Positions 9,535 to 19,276 of a stretch of 64,000 nt of DNA are shown piece after piece; the first letter of the stretch is position 1; each line of letters opens with the position of its first letter. Below the pieces are notes generated by a model. It searched no databases. It had not been told where the DNA came from and saw only the letters and a list, made by a program, of their open reading frames with translations. The position numbers and the translations under genes were made by a program. Source of the stretch: Solidesulfovibrio sp. (GTDB taxonomy: Bacteria > Desulfobacterota > Desulfovibrionia > Desulfovibrionales > Desulfovibrionaceae). Location: the NCBI RefSeq assembly GCF_038562415.1, contig NZ_JBCFBA010000019.1, forward strand, positions 1 to 64,000, in the 5' to 3' direction.

Positions 9535-9639
9535 GGGGCGCGTTCCGGTTGGCGCATCGCCAGCGCCGTCGAGAACAAGGCCAGGGGTAAAGCCCCTGGT
9601 TTCGTAAAGCCCGGGCGGGCAATGTGAGGAGGAAGAAAA

Positions 9640-10155
9640 ATGATGCGTTCGAGGATTCTGGTTTTGTCGATGCTGGTGCTTATGCTGTCCCTGACGGGAT
9701 TTGGCTGCGCCAAGAAGGCCGGCGGCCCCGGCGACGGTTCCGGCTCGAGCTGGGAGGAACAGGAGCGGGCGCGCCTGGAGCAGGAGCGGGCTCTGCGCGA
9801 AAAGATGGGGCAGGCGGCCAATGAACTGGCCCAGATGATCCACTTCGCCTTCGACAGTTCCAACCTGACTCCCGAGGCCCGGCAGATCCTGACCCGCAAG
9901 GCCGAGATCATGCGCCAGTACCCCCAGATCAAGGTGATCGTGGAAGGCAACTGCGACCAGCGCGGCACGGCCGAGTACAACCTGGCCCTTGGTGAACGCC
10001 GGGCCCAGGCCGCCGCCCAGTACCTGAGCAACCTGGGCATCGGCGCCGACCGCCTGTCCACGGTCAGCTACGGCAAGGAGCGCCCCCTGGATCCGTCCAA
10101 TTCCGAGGCGGCCTACGCCAAGAACCGTCGCGACGAATTCCGCGCCACCTACTAG
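9640..10155 (+). CDS. pal: Peptidoglycan-associated lipoprotein Pal
   Basis: This 171-residue outer-membrane lipoprotein has a signal peptide ending at LTGFGC, with Cys23 as the lipidation site. A charged helix (38-65) is followed by an OmpA-like peptidoglycan-binding domain (about 68-171). This contains the hallmark FDSSNLTPEARQIL, VEGNCDQRGTAEYNLALGERRA and C-terminal AKNRRDEF motifs. Pal tethers the outer membrane to peptidoglycan and is the outer partner of TolB/TolA. A strong GAGGAGGA site lies 6 bases upstream, and an intrinsic terminator follows. Confidence 0.95.
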   Translation: MMRSRILVLSMLVLMLSLTGFGCAKKAGGPGDGSGSSWEEQERARLEQERALREKMGQAANELAQMIHFAFDSSNLTPEARQILTRKAEIMRQYPQIKVIVEGNCDQRGTAEYNLALGERRAQAAAQYLSNLGIGADRLSTVSYGKERPLDPSNSEAAYAKNRRDEFRATY

Positions 10156-10172
10156 CTTTCACACCGCATCGC

Positions 10173-10209
10173 GGAAAGCGGCCGTCGGGGACTCCCGGCG
10201 GCCGCTTTT
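10173..10209 (+). terminator. Intrinsic terminator after pal
   Basis: The arm AAAGCGGCCG (10173-10182) pairs with CGGCCGCTTT (10197-10206), with extra G:C pairs in the loop, followed by TT. It ends the Tol-Pal transcription unit. Confidence 0.8.
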
Positions 10210-10566
10210 TCGTTGCGGGTCCGTCGCGCGGCAACAGCCAAAAAAGATTCGCCGTGGTCGCGTCTTGCCGGTAACCGGCCCTATCCGTCGTCATGTTTGC
10301 GGATCGTTCACGCGCTCGGGCGAATCGGGGGGGCGCTCAATCGCCCGGTATGGGGGTGGTGATTAACGGGAGCTACCCTCCGTTGCGGTGGCGGCCGGTC
10401 TGCCTCGGACCTTCCAAGGCATTACCGTCCCCATATCGCCCGGGCCATGGCCTGGCAAGTGAAATCCGCCGACACCCCGGGGCTTCGCGCGAGCCCGCCC
10501 GGGGTGCCGGCGGAGATGGCCGGGACAGGCCGAAAAGGGGCCCGGATGCGACGGGAGCGCGACACT
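10210..10566. other. Non-coding stretch with nothing recognised
   Basis: This 357-base gap lies between pal and the 3' end of the chemoreceptor. No open frame resembles a protein and no known riboswitch or small-RNA signature was found. A GC-rich hairpin (ACCCCGGG near 10475 pairing with CCCGGGGT near 10499) could close the minus-strand chemoreceptor transcript, but it has no U-tract. Confidence 0.5.
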
Positions 10567-12372
10567 CTAGCCGTCGGCGTTGCCCAGCCGCTGGATGAGC
10601 CCCGAGAGCGCCCCGGTCTGGTCGGTCAGGTTCCGGAAGTGCTGGGAGGCGTCCTGGGCCCGGTCGGCGTTGTCCCGGGCGATGCCGCTGACCTGGCCCA
10701 TGCTGTCCATGATGGCCCGGGCCGAGGCAGCCTGCTGTTCGGCGGCGGCGGCGATGGCCCGGACCTGGGCGGCGGCGGCGTCGGCCGCGCCGAGGATGCG
10801 GCGCAGCCTGTCGCCGGACTCCCCGGCCAGGCTGGCCGTGGCGTCCACGGCTTCCATGGTCTTGTCCATGGCCTCGGTATTATCCCGGGTCATGGATTGG
10901 ATGGTCTTGATGTTGTCGCCGACTTGGCCCGTGGCGGCCATGGTCTTTTCGGCGAGTTTGCGGACCTCGTCGGCCACCACGGCGAACCCCCGCCCGGCTT
11001 CGCCGGCCCGGGCCGCCTCGATGGCGGCGTTGAGGGCCAAGAGGTTGGTCTGGTCGGCGATGTCGGAAATCACCTGGATGACGGCGCCGATGCCCTCGGA
11101 GCGCGCGTCGAGTTGGCCCATGTTGGCCTTGAGCGACTCGGCCATGGCCTTGAGCCGGCCCATGGCCGCCACCGTGTCCCTGACGATGGCCTCGCCGCCG
11201 AGGGCCGTCTCCCGGGTCTGGCCCGTGGCCTCGGCGGCGTCGGCGGCGTTTTGGGCCACCTCGGCCACGGCGTCGCGCATCTGCGCCATGGCGTCCACGG
11301 TCGCTTCCAGGCTTTCCTGCTGCTGCCGGGCGCCCTGGTGGATGTCCTGGCCAAGCCCGGTCAGGTCGCGGGTGGCCGCGCCCACCTGTCCGGCCACCCG
11401 GGTCAGGCCCGAGACGGCCTCGCGCAGGGTGGCGTTGGCCGCCGCGACACGCGCGGCCGCTTCCCGGGCCTGGCTGGCGGCCAATGCCGAGCGCTCGGCC
11501 TCGCGCGTGGCCTCGGCCTCCTTGGCGGCCAGGGCGTCGAGGTTGGCCTTGAGTGCGCCGGCCATGTCTTCCAGGGCCCGCTGAAGCCGGCCCACCTCGT
11601 CGGTGCCGCGGGCTTGCAGATGCACGTCGAGGTCGCCGGCGGCGATGCGCCGGGCCGCCTCGGTGGTTTCGCGGATGGGCCGGACAATGCCCCGGGAAAT
11701 GGCCAGGCCGAGGGGCAGCAGCACCAGCAGGAACATGACCGCGAACACCGCGCCGTCGATCAGGTTCATGCGGTCGCCCATGGCCCGCATGCGCGCGGTG
11801 ATCCCCGCCGCCACCTCGTCCACGTTGTCCACGTACACCCCCGTGCCGATCCAGTAGTCCGTGCCGGGGATCATGGCGGCATAGCCGATCTTGGGCACTT
11901 CGCCCTTGCCGGGCTTGTCCCAGACGAAGGTGACGAAGCCGCCGCCGCCGGCCGCCGCTCTGGCCAGTTCGCGCACCGAATACACGCCGTCGCTGCCCCG
12001 CAGATCGCCCAGGTCCTTGCCCGGCAGGGTGGGATTGACCGCATGGGCCACATTGGTGGTGCCGGTGTAGACGAAGAAGTAGCCCGAGCGGTCCTCCTCG
12101 AAAAACACGTCCTGTATGGCCCGGCGCAAAAAGGCCTCCCGGGCCTTCCCGTCGAGGCCGGCCAGGGGTTTGGCCAGGGCCAGGGCCAGGCTGTCGGTGG
12201 CCGTCTTGATCTTGGCCTTCTCGCCGTCGAGCATGGCCTGCTTGGCCTGCGTCGCCCCGGCGTCGGTCAGGCGCCAGGAGGAGTAGGCGCCCACGCCGAA
12301 GATGATCGCGGCCGAAATGATGGAAATGCCGCAAAGGAGGAAAAGCTTCCTGCTGATGGACAGATTGTTCAA
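10567..12372 (-). CDS. Methyl-accepting chemotaxis protein with Cache sensor domain
   Basis: This chemoreceptor signals to CheA/CheW. I place the start at TTG 12372, 8 bases after AAGGAG, giving 601 residues; the in-frame ATG at 12396 lacks a well-placed site. Membrane segment 1 is at about 10-30. A single Cache-type periplasmic domain (about 45-190) contains [14 protein letters not shown] and [20 protein letters not shown], and membrane segment 2 is at about 205-225. HAMP follows (225-280), then the signalling hairpin, whose tip includes [24 protein letters not shown] and [16 protein letters not shown]. No NWETF-type C-terminal CheR-binding pentapeptide is present. The ligand is unknown. Confidence 0.93.
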   Translation of the reverse strand: MNNLSISRKLFLLCGISIISAAIIFGVGAYSSWRLTDAGATQAKQAMLDGEKAKIKTATDSLALALAKPLAGLDGKAREAFLRRAIQDVFFEEDRSGYFFVYTGTTNVAHAVNPTLPGKDLGDLRGSDGVYSVRELARAAAGGGGFVTFVWDKPGKGEVPKIGYAAMIPGTDYWIGTGVYVDNVDEVAAGITARMRAMGDRMNLIDGAVFAVMFLLVLLPLGLAISRGIVRPIRETTEAARRIAAGDLDVHLQARGTDEVGRLQRALEDMAGALKANLDALAAKEAEATREAERSALAASQAREAAARVAAANATLREAVSGLTRVAGQVGAATRDLTGLGQDIHQGARQQQESLEATVDAMAQMRDAVAEVAQNAADAAEATGQTRETALGGEAIVRDTVAAMGRLKAMAESLKANMGQLDARSEGIGAVIQVISDIADQTNLLALNAAIEAARAGEAGRGFAVVADEVRKLAEKTMAATGQVGDNIKTIQSMTRDNTEAMDKTMEAVDATASLAGESGDRLRRILGAADAAAAQVRAIAAAAEQQAASARAIMDSMGQVSGIARDNADRAQDASQHFRNLTDQTGALSGLIQRLGNADG

Positions 12373-12532
12373 GGCGAAAACTCCTTGCCTTGTCATGAAA
12401 GGGAAGTGCCGCGAATGCGGTCGCCTGGCCGGCGAAGAGGTTGTGGCCCGTGCCGCGTCCGCGAAAGACGGTCAGGCGAAGGACGCCATGACCCGCTGAA
12501 GAAATAAATCGCCAGCCAATCGGGAGGTTGCC

Positions 12533-12826
12533 TCAGGCCGTCGCGCCCAGGATCAGCAGGGCCGCGTAGGCGGCGGTGGCGGCGAACACGAAATGACGCA
12601 GGCACCGGACAAACTGCTTACGCTTGGCCAGCATGAACTCGACCATGCCCAGGCGCTCGTCGGGACGGTCACAGATGTGCGGCAATCGGTCGACATAGTG
12701 GTCCATGTAGGCCGGTTCCGACAGCAGCAGCAAATAGAGGCGGGGCCGGAAATAAAACCGGTAGTAGAGGCAAAAGAGAAGGAAATAGGCGACAAAGAGC
12801 ACCAGGGCGTAGCGCAGGCTGAGCAT
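12533..12826 (-). CDS. Small hypothetical membrane protein
   Basis: This 97-residue protein starts at ATG 12826, preceded by AAGGACGG. Two hydrophobic segments (about 5-22 and 78-95) flank a basic and aromatic middle containing CDRPDERLGMVEF. No family is recognised. It is divergent from pgpA and upstream of the chemoreceptor on the same strand, with a 160-base gap. Membrane topology and codon bias support a real gene. Confidence 0.55.
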   Translation of the reverse strand: MLSLRYALVLFVAYFLLFCLYYRFYFRPRLYLLLLSEPAYMDHYVDRLPHICDRPDERLGMVEFMLAKRKQFVRCLRHFVFAATAAYAALLILGATA

Positions 12827-12980
12827 CGAGACCGTCCTTTCCGTTGGGGATCGCCCCGTGGGGCCGGCCCTCTTTTTCCACACTTCGCGGCCGAACTCAA
12901 GACGGCGCGCCCCTTGCCCCCGGCCCGGCCCCCGGTGTAGCTTCGCCCGCGCCAACCCCGCATCCCTGGAGGCTTCGACC

Positions 12981-13454
12981 ATGATGACCACGGGCGACCG
13001 CCTGTCCCTGCTCGTTTCGGGCCTGGGCCCCATCGGCAAGATCCGCCACGCCTCGGGCACCTGGGGCTCGGCCGCCGCCGCCCTGGCCGCGCCGGCGCTT
13101 TTCATGCCCCTGCCCTTTTTCGGGCGTCTGCTCGTGTTGGCCGCGGTGTTTTCCATCGGCGGCGTCACGGCCGGCCGGGCCGAGGTCCTGCTTGGCCGCA
13201 AGGACCCGGGCCACGTCGTCATCGACGAGCTGGCGGGCCAATGGATCACCTACCTGCCCTTTGCCGCGTTGCCGCCTCTGGAACTGGCGGCCGGATTTTT
13301 CCTGTTCCGTGCCTTCGACATCCTCAAGCCGCCGCCCGTGCGCGCCTCGGAGAACTGGCTGCCCGGCGGCTGGGGCATCATGATCGACGATGTGCTGGCC
13401 GGGGTCTATGCCGCCGCGTGCCTGGCCGTGCTGCATTGGCTGCGCGGTGCCTGA
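12981..13454 (+). CDS. pgpA: Phosphatidylglycerophosphatase A
   Basis: PgpA removes phosphate from phosphatidylglycerol phosphate to make phosphatidylglycerol in the inner membrane. The start is ATG 12981 with TGGAGG 8 bases upstream, giving 157 residues, the normal family length. The conserved acidic motifs GHVVIDELAGQW, RAFDILKPPPV and IMIDDVLAGVYA are all present, with three or four membrane segments. The DUF6125-like gene begins 17 bases downstream and is likely co-transcribed. Confidence 0.9.
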   Translation: MMTTGDRLSLLVSGLGPIGKIRHASGTWGSAAAALAAPALFMPLPFFGRLLVLAAVFSIGGVTAGRAEVLLGRKDPGHVVIDELAGQWITYLPFAALPPLELAAGFFLFRAFDILKPPPVRASENWLPGGWGIMIDDVLAGVYAAACLAVLHWLRGA

Positions 13455-13471
13455 CCGCGAAAGGGACGTTC

Positions 13472-14266
13472 ATGAAAGACGCATCGAGTCCGAGCTCCGT
13501 CCAGGATGCCGTCGCCGCCGATCGGCCGGCCGCGACGGAACAGGTTCCGATCGCAACCGCCCTGGCCGACCAGGTCGTCCAGGCCGTGCGCCAGATCGCC
13601 GTGCACTACGGGTTGTGGCTGGCCGAGGCCGCCCACCAGTTCGGCCCCGAGGCGGCCGTGGCCATGGAGGCGCGGGTGGGCGAGGCCTACCTGCCGCTGC
13701 TTGCCCGGCGCATCGAACGGGCCCTGGGGCTGCCCGGTGCGGTGCCGGACGTCCTGGCCGGCCTTGGCCGGGAGCGCCTGGAGAGCCTGCTCGACGCCTT
13801 GTCCGTCTCCTGGCTGGCCGCCGACGGGGTCTGGTTTCGCCAGGTCGAGGACGACAAGGGCCTGCACGACGCCAAGCGGGTCAACGACACCTGCTGGTCG
13901 CGCCTGGGGCGGCTGGAGGCGGTCTGGGCCAAGGGCGCCCTGGGGCTGGCCGAGGCGGGCGGGCTGGCGACGCTTCGGGCGGCGCTGGGGCAGCGGCTGG
14001 TCGGGCGCGTCAACGCCTGGGACATCGTCGAGGACGGGCCGGACGGCTTCGTGCTGCGCATGCTGCGCTGCCGGGTCCAGTCCTCGCGCACCCGCCAGGG
14101 GCTGCCGCCGTATCCGTGCCTTTCCGGCGGCACGGTGGAATTTACCGCTTTCGCCGCCGGCATCGATCCGGCCATCCGAGTGGCCTGCGTCAGCTGTCCG
14201 CCCGAGGTCACCCGGGACGATTGCGCCTGCGCCTGGCGCTTCTCGCTGCCGGTCGCCGGGGCCTAA
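13472..14266 (+). CDS. DUF6125-like conserved protein
   Basis: This 264-residue soluble protein resembles an uncharacterised family of anaerobes that I associate with DUF6125. An N-terminal helical segment (HYGLWLAEAAHQFG) is followed by WLAADGVWFRQVED and KRVNDTCWSRLGRLEAV. The C-terminal half has CRVQSSRTRQGLPPYPC, a cluster CVSCPP and a final CAWRFSL. The conserved cysteines (DTCW, LRCRV, PYPC, VSCPP, DCAC) suggest a metal or cofactor site, but no function is established. Family naming is from memory of characteristic motifs. Confidence 0.6.
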   Translation: MKDASSPSSVQDAVAADRPAATEQVPIATALADQVVQAVRQIAVHYGLWLAEAAHQFGPEAAVAMEARVGEAYLPLLARRIERALGLPGAVPDVLAGLGRERLESLLDALSVSWLAADGVWFRQVEDDKGLHDAKRVNDTCWSRLGRLEAVWAKGALGLAEAGGLATLRAALGQRLVGRVNAWDIVEDGPDGFVLRMLRCRVQSSRTRQGLPPYPCLSGGTVEFTAFAAGIDPAIRVACVSCPPEVTRDDCACAWRFSLPVAGA

Positions 14267-14296
14267 TTAAAGCAAAGCTGACACGTTTTCCGCAAA

Positions 14297-14336
14297 GGGA
14301 GTCCAGAGGGCGAAAGCCCTTTGGCCGCCGGAGGCG
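14297..14336. repeat. Dispersed intergenic hairpin element, copy 2
   Basis: GGGAGTCC is followed by AGAGGGCGAAAGCCCTTTGG and GGCCGCCGGAGGC-type sequence. It is almost identical to the copy at 52976-53014, with one substitution in the stem (CCCTTT versus CCCTCT). The preceding bases (TTTCCGCAAAG) also resemble the flank of that copy. It lies 27 bases beyond the stop of the minus-strand flavoprotein gene. Confidence 0.75.
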
Positions 14337-14363
14337 TTCACCTCCACCACTTCCGCAAAACCC

Positions 14364-15533
14364 TCAGGCGCACTCCCCGGCCGCCGCCGCCGAGGCGAAG
14401 GCCCAGTGGAGGTTGAAGCCGCCCAGGCGGCCGGTGACGTCGAGCAGTTCGCCGATGACGAAGAGCCCCGGCACGGCGGCCGCTTCCATGGTTTTGGAGG
14501 AGATGCCCCGAGTGTCCACGCCGCCGAGGGTCACTTCGGCCTTGTCGTAGCCGGCGGCCCGGGACGGGGCGAAGGGAAAGGCGGACAGCGCCTCGGCCAG
14601 ATCGCGTCGGGCCTTGGCCGAAAGCCCGGCCGCCGGGCCGGCCACGCCCAGGCGCGCGCACAGCGCCCCGGCCAGGCGTTTGGGCAGGAGTCCGGCCAGG
14701 GCGTTTTTCACTTCCTGGCGTCCGGCCCCGGCGAGCACCTCCTCGATCCCGGCGACGCCCCGGCCGGGCAGGAAATCGAGGTGCACGGTCTGCCCTTCCC
14801 GCCAGAAAAGCGAGGCATCGAGGACCACCGGCCCCGACACCCCCTTGTGGGTGAACAGCAGGTCGCCGCGCAACTGCGCCGGGCCGCTCAGGCCGACAGG
14901 CAGGGACACGCCGGCCAGTTCGCGGCACAGCGCCGCCGTGTCCGGTCCGGCCAGCAGGGGCGTAAGCCCCGGGCGCAGGGGCGTGACCGCAAGGCCCAGG
15001 CGTTTGGCCAGGTCGTAGCCCAGCTCCGTCGCCCCGAGCCCCGGCCAGGACCGTCCGCCCAGGGCCAGCACCAGCGCCTCGGCCGCAACCGGGCCGGCGC
15101 TCGTCTCCACCACGAAACGCTCCCCGTCCCTGCGGGCGTCGGCGATGGTCGTCCCGAGCAGCAGCCGCGCGCCGGCCTCCCTGGCGGCGTCCACGAGGAA
15201 TCGGGCCACGCCGGCCGCGCCGCCCGGGCAGAAGATTTTGCCGCCGTCCTCCTCGACCGTGGCCACACCGGCCCGGTGGAGCCGGTCAAGCAGGTCGTGG
15301 GGCGTCAGGCGGGCCAGGGCGGATTTGACGAAGTGGGGGTTGGCGCAACGGTAGTCGGCGGCGGTCGCGGCCGTGTTGGTGACGTTGCAGCGGCCGCCGC
15401 CGGAGGCGAGCACCTTGCGGGCGGCCCGCCGGCCGTGGTCGAGCACGGCCACGCGGCGTCCCCGCGCGGCGCAGGCCGCGGCGCAGGCGAGCCCCGAGGC
15501 CCCGGCGCCCAGGATGACGACATCGAACGTCAT
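14364..15533 (-). CDS. BaiN/HI0933-type NAD(P)/FAD-dependent oxidoreductase
   Basis: This 389-residue flavoprotein has the N-terminal dinucleotide motif GAGASGLACAAACAARG (8-24) and the family signature KVLASGGGRCNVTN. The C-terminal FAD contact is GLFVIGELLDVTGRLGGFNLHWAFASA. Members are predicted reductases of unknown physiological substrate; BaiN itself acts on bile-acid intermediates, which cannot be assumed here. A 29-base palindrome (15629-15657) sits 96 bases upstream of the start. A GGGGAGG site precedes the ATG. Confidence 0.9.
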   Translation of the reverse strand: MTFDVVILGAGASGLACAAACAARGRRVAVLDHGRRAARKVLASGGGRCNVTNTAATAADYRCANPHFVKSALARLTPHDLLDRLHRAGVATVEEDGGKIFCPGGAAGVARFLVDAAREAGARLLLGTTIADARRDGERFVVETSAGPVAAEALVLALGGRSWPGLGATELGYDLAKRLGLAVTPLRPGLTPLLAGPDTAALCRELAGVSLPVGLSGPAQLRGDLLFTHKGVSGPVVLDASLFWREGQTVHLDFLPGRGVAGIEEVLAGAGRQEVKNALAGLLPKRLAGALCARLGVAGPAAGLSAKARRDLAEALSAFPFAPSRAAGYDKAEVTLGGVDTRGISSKTMEAAAVPGLFVIGELLDVTGRLGGFNLHWAFASAAAAGECA

Positions 15534-15628
15534 GGACTTCCTCCCCGGGGCTGCCTACACGCAAATGCCCCGAAGGGCCAGGGAGCGGGGCTGGTGTCGT
15601 GTTTCGGAAATTCGGGCATGCGAATTTT

Positions 15629-15657
15629 GACAACAATCGTTTGAAACGATTGTTGTC
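15629..15657. promoter_or_regulatory. Perfect 14-1-14 palindrome, probable operator
   Basis: GACAACAATCGTTT, a single G, and AAACGATTGTTGTC form an uninterrupted dyad in the 160-base gap between two minus-strand genes. The one-base centre makes it unlikely as an RNA hairpin terminator, and no U-run follows on either strand. Size and symmetry fit a dimeric repressor site. On the minus strand its end provides TTGTCA, a possible -35 for the flavoprotein gene. Confidence 0.6.
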
Positions 15658-15693
15658 CTGTAGAACTATTGCCATGCTTCTGCAGGATGCGGC

Positions 15694-18600
15694 CTAGGCC
15701 GGGCCGATGGCCAGCCAGGCTTCCAGGACTTCCAGCAGGTGCGGCTTGGAGATGGGCTTGACCTGGAAGTCGTCGCAGCCGGCGGCCAGGCCTTTTTGGC
15801 GGTGTTCCTCGAAGGCGTGGGCCGTCAGGGCCACGACCGGCGTCCGCGGCCGGCCCAGTTCCGCCTCCAGCCGGCGCAGGGCCTCGGTTGCGGCCAGGCC
15901 GTCGAGCCCGGGCATCTCCAGGTCCATGAGCACGATGTCGAAGGGGTGTTCGCGGAAAAGCGCCAGCCCGGCCACGCCGCTGGGAGCCCAGGCGAGGTCG
16001 AAGCGCGTCTCCTCGAGCATCAGCCGGATCACTTCGGCGTTGCTCGGGCTGTCCTCGACCAGGAGCACCGACCCGCGCTTGGCCGGCGAGGCGGCCGGCC
16101 GGCCGGGCAGCGGCCGGGGCACCTCGGGGGCGGGCGGGGCCGGGCGCAGGGGGAGGGTGACCGTGAACACCGACCCCTGGCCGGGAATGCTGTCCACGAG
16201 GAGGCTTCCGCCCATGTGCCCGACGAGCTTTTTACAGATGGCCAGGCCCAGGCCCACGCCGCCGAACTGGCGGCTGGTGGAGCCGTTGACCTGGGTGAAG
16301 CGCTCGAAAATGAACTCGCGTTTTTCCGGTTCGATGCCGATGCCGGTGTCGCGCACGGCCAGGCGCAGCAGGGGGCCGGCCGGCGGCGTCTCCAGGCGGC
16401 CGACCTCCAGGGCGATGCGGCCTTTTTCGGTGAACTTGACGGCGTTGCCGAGCAGGTTGACCAGCACCTGGCGCAGGCGGTCGGGGCTTATAAGCAGGCG
16501 CGGCGGAAGCGCTCCTCCCACCGGCTCCAGGGCGATGGCCAGGTTTTTGCGGGCCGCGTCGGGCCGCATCATCTCCACGAGTTCGGCGGCCATGGCCGCC
16601 ACGTCGCAGCCCCGTTCCTCCATGATGAACCCGCCGGCTTCGATCTGGGACAAGTCGAGGATGTCGCCCAAAAGGCTCATGAGGTTGGCGCCGGCGATCT
16701 CGATGGCGGCCCGGGCCCGGGCCTGGGCGGGAGGCAGGTCGGCCTCGGCCAGCACCGAGGCCATGCCGAGGATGGTGTTCATGGGGGTGCGGATCTCGTG
16801 GCTCATGGTGGAGAGGAAGTCGCTCTTGGCCCGGTTGGCGGCTTCGGCGGCCTCCTTGGAGCGGCGCAGCGCCTGCTCCATGGCCTTGCGTTCCGTGATG
16901 TCCACGAGCACGGACAGGATGCAGGATTCGCCATAGGCCTGGATGGGCACGGAGGAGACCAGGGCGATGACGGTGGAGCCGTTCTTGTGGCGCATGGCCA
17001 GTTCCTTGCCCACCACCGCGCCGGCCTGGGCAAGCTCTTCCACGAAGGCCTGCCGCTCCTGGGGATTGTTCCAGACCTCGATGCCCAGGGTCGTCTGGCC
17101 GGTGACGTCGCCCTTCTCGAAGCCGAACATGCGGGCGCCGGCCTCGTTGATGTCGAGGATGTGGCCGTCGCGGCGCGAGGTGACGCACAGGCCGACCAGG
17201 GAGAAGCGGAAGATCTTGGCCAGCTGGTCCTGGCTTTCGCGCAGGGCGGCCTCGTCTTTCCTGCGCCGGGTGATGTCCGTGAGGCTGCCGGCCATGCGTA
17301 CGACCCGGCCCTTGGCATCCCGCAGGCTGCCGCCGCGGCCGATGACGTGGCGGTAGTCGCCGTCGGCGTGGCGCAGGCGGTATTCCACGGAAAACGTGTC
17401 GATCTCGCCGTCGGCGCACCGTTTGTACTCGCGGATGACGGCCTCGGCCTCCTCGGGATGCAGCCGGCTGGTCCAGGCGTCCATGCGCGGCTCCACGGCC
17501 TGGGGGGCCAGGCCGAGAATGTCCAGGTAGCGTGGGGAATAGTAGACCACGTCGCGCGGCAGGTCCCAATCCCAGATGCCGTCGTTGGAAGCCCGGGCCA
17601 CCAGGGCGTAGCGGGCCTCGCTGGCGGCCAGGGCCTCGGTGGCCCGCAAGCGTTCGGTGATGTCGCCGCCCACGCACAAAAAGGCGGCGTTTTCCCCGGG
17701 GGACGCGTCGATGCGGCGGATGGACCAGGCGATCCAGAGCGTTTGGCCGTCGCGGCTGCGGTGGCGCCTGTCCAGGGAACCGGTGCCGTCGGCGCCGTCG
17801 GCCACGGCGGCCAGGATGTCCGGCCAGGGCCTTTGCGTGTCCTCGCCGGGGGCGTCGGTAAGCTGGCCGAACTCGCGGCCGAGCAGCTGTTCCTGGGTGT
17901 GGCCGAAGACGCGCTGGGCGAAGGTGTTGCAGAAAACGACCCGGCCCAGGCTGTCCAGGCGCACGATGACGCTGGCCGCGCTTTCCACCAGCTCGCGGTA
18001 GCGTCGTTCGCTTTGGCCGGCGGCCGCGAGCAGGTCGCGCAGCCGTTCGGTCTGGCGGCGAACGGTGCGGCGCAGCAGGGCGTTTACGGTCAGCAGCACG
18101 GCGGCCGCCACGGCCAGGCCGGCCACGGCCAGCAGGGCGTAGCGGAACTTCTCCGCGGGAAAGAGGATCTCGCCGCGCCATCTTCGTTCGATCTCCTCGT
18201 ACTGCCTGGGCGTGAGGCGGGCGAAGCCGTTCTCGACGAAGTGCAAAAGCGCCTCGTCGCCCTTGCGCACGGCGCGATGGAACTGGCCGGAATAGAGGCT
18301 GAAGGCCAGGCGGAAATCCTGTTCCAGGCCGAATTTGTAGAGATAGTGCAAGGCCGGCGGCTTATCCACGCAAAAGACCTTGATCCTGCCGTCGCCGGCC
18401 GCCCGGATCACGGCCTCGTAGTCGTCGAAATAGACCAGCGGGCCGACGCCCTGGGCGGTGAGGCGCTCGACGCTGGCGTCGCCGCGCTTGACGCCCACGG
18501 GAAAGCCCCGCAACGAGGCGGCGTCGCGGATGCCGCCCAGGTCCTTGTGCACGAACACCGGGACGTCGATGGTCGCCGTGGCCGGCGAGAAGGCGTAGTC

Positions 18601-19017
18601 CTTGCGGCGATCCTCGGTCTCGAACAGGGTGTCGATGACGTCGGCCTTGCCCCGCCGCATGAGGTCCTGGGCGGCGTTCCAGTCCATGGCCACGATGGTG
18701 ACGGGAACCCCGGTGCCCTTTTCCCACAGCCGCCAGGAATCCACCAGGATGCCCTGGGCGATCCCCTTGTCGTCGCGGAAGACATAGGGCGGGTAGTCGT
18801 GGTCCATGACCACGGAAAGGCTCCGGGGCGGTGTCGGTGTCGGTTGGGCCTGGGCCTGGAGGACGCCGAGGGCCAGCAGGGCCAGCAGGAACAACAGTCC
18901 GCGCCGGATTGGCCGGCGCCCGGCCCGGGCCGGCCTGACGCCGGTGCCGCGAACTTCCCGGCAAGCGCCGCAAAGCGGAGGGACGGGGCCTTGGAGGGCG
19001 ATCGCGCGCGGCTGCAT
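15694..19017 (-). CDS. Hybrid sensor histidine kinase with periplasmic SBP_bac_3 domain and three PAS domains
   Basis: This 1107-residue membrane kinase begins with an N-terminal signal or anchor (40-58). A periplasmic solute-binding-type domain follows (about 68-290, with MDHDYPPYVFRDDKG and GFPVGVKRGD), then a membrane segment (about 298-318). PAS domains lie at about 345-465, 470-600 and 605-730, and HisKA has the phospho-acceptor in DFLSTMSHEIRTPMN. The HATPase (LLGNAVKFTEKG, DTGIGI, GVGLGLAI) is followed by a C-terminal receiver (about 985-1105) with phospho-acceptor DIVLMDLEMPGLDG. The periplasmic domain probably binds a small solute. No dedicated response regulator is adjacent. Confidence 0.93.
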   Translation of the reverse strand: MQPRAIALQGPVPPLCGACREVRGTGVRPARAGRRPIRRGLLFLLALLALGVLQAQAQPTPTPPRSLSVVMDHDYPPYVFRDDKGIAQGILVDSWRLWEKGTGVPVTIVAMDWNAAQDLMRRGKADVIDTLFETEDRRKDYAFSPATATIDVPVFVHKDLGGIRDAASLRGFPVGVKRGDASVERLTAQGVGPLVYFDDYEAVIRAAGDGRIKVFCVDKPPALHYLYKFGLEQDFRLAFSLYSGQFHRAVRKGDEALLHFVENGFARLTPRQYEEIERRWRGEILFPAEKFRYALLAVAGLAVAAAVLLTVNALLRRTVRRQTERLRDLLAAAGQSERRYRELVESAASVIVRLDSLGRVVFCNTFAQRVFGHTQEQLLGREFGQLTDAPGEDTQRPWPDILAAVADGADGTGSLDRRHRSRDGQTLWIAWSIRRIDASPGENAAFLCVGGDITERLRATEALAASEARYALVARASNDGIWDWDLPRDVVYYSPRYLDILGLAPQAVEPRMDAWTSRLHPEEAEAVIREYKRCADGEIDTFSVEYRLRHADGDYRHVIGRGGSLRDAKGRVVRMAGSLTDITRRRKDEAALRESQDQLAKIFRFSLVGLCVTSRRDGHILDINEAGARMFGFEKGDVTGQTTLGIEVWNNPQERQAFVEELAQAGAVVGKELAMRHKNGSTVIALVSSVPIQAYGESCILSVLVDITERKAMEQALRRSKEAAEAANRAKSDFLSTMSHEIRTPMNTILGMASVLAEADLPPAQARARAAIEIAGANLMSLLGDILDLSQIEAGGFIMEERGCDVAAMAAELVEMMRPDAARKNLAIALEPVGGALPPRLLISPDRLRQVLVNLLGNAVKFTEKGRIALEVGRLETPPAGPLLRLAVRDTGIGIEPEKREFIFERFTQVNGSTSRQFGGVGLGLAICKKLVGHMGGSLLVDSIPGQGSVFTVTLPLRPAPPAPEVPRPLPGRPAASPAKRGSVLLVEDSPSNAEVIRLMLEETRFDLAWAPSGVAGLALFREHPFDIVLMDLEMPGLDGLAATEALRRLEAELGRPRTPVVALTAHAFEEHRQKGLAAGCDDFQVKPISKPHLLEVLEAWLAIGPA

Positions 19018-19276
19018 GGGGATGCGCCGGTCAGGTCGCGGTGTTCGGGCCGCGCCTGACCGCGGCCCGACGGCGCGGGCGGCGGTTGTGACCTGGGCGG
19101 TACGGTGGGTTGTCGAACAGCTGGCGAGCCATGGGGGACTTCCTTAGAACAGGGGAAGGCCCGCTTGTCGGGGCCGTGCCCGGAGCGCACTATAGCCATG
19201 AGCCGGGGCCCGGAGCAAGCCTTCCTTGACGGGGGAGGCGGACGAAGCCCGGCCTGGAGGCGGCCCGGAAAAGCGA

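Noticed and set aside
10210-10566. GEMM/c-di-GMP riboswitch or SRP RNA in the pal-chemoreceptor gap
   Set aside because: No conserved GCAAAGCC-type core or SRP tetraloop motif was found; only generic GC-rich hairpins.
15739-19059. Long open frame antisense to the hybrid kinase
   Set aside because: Composition is Gly/His/Ala-rich with no domain, while the minus strand has complete PAS, HisKA, HATPase and receiver motifs.
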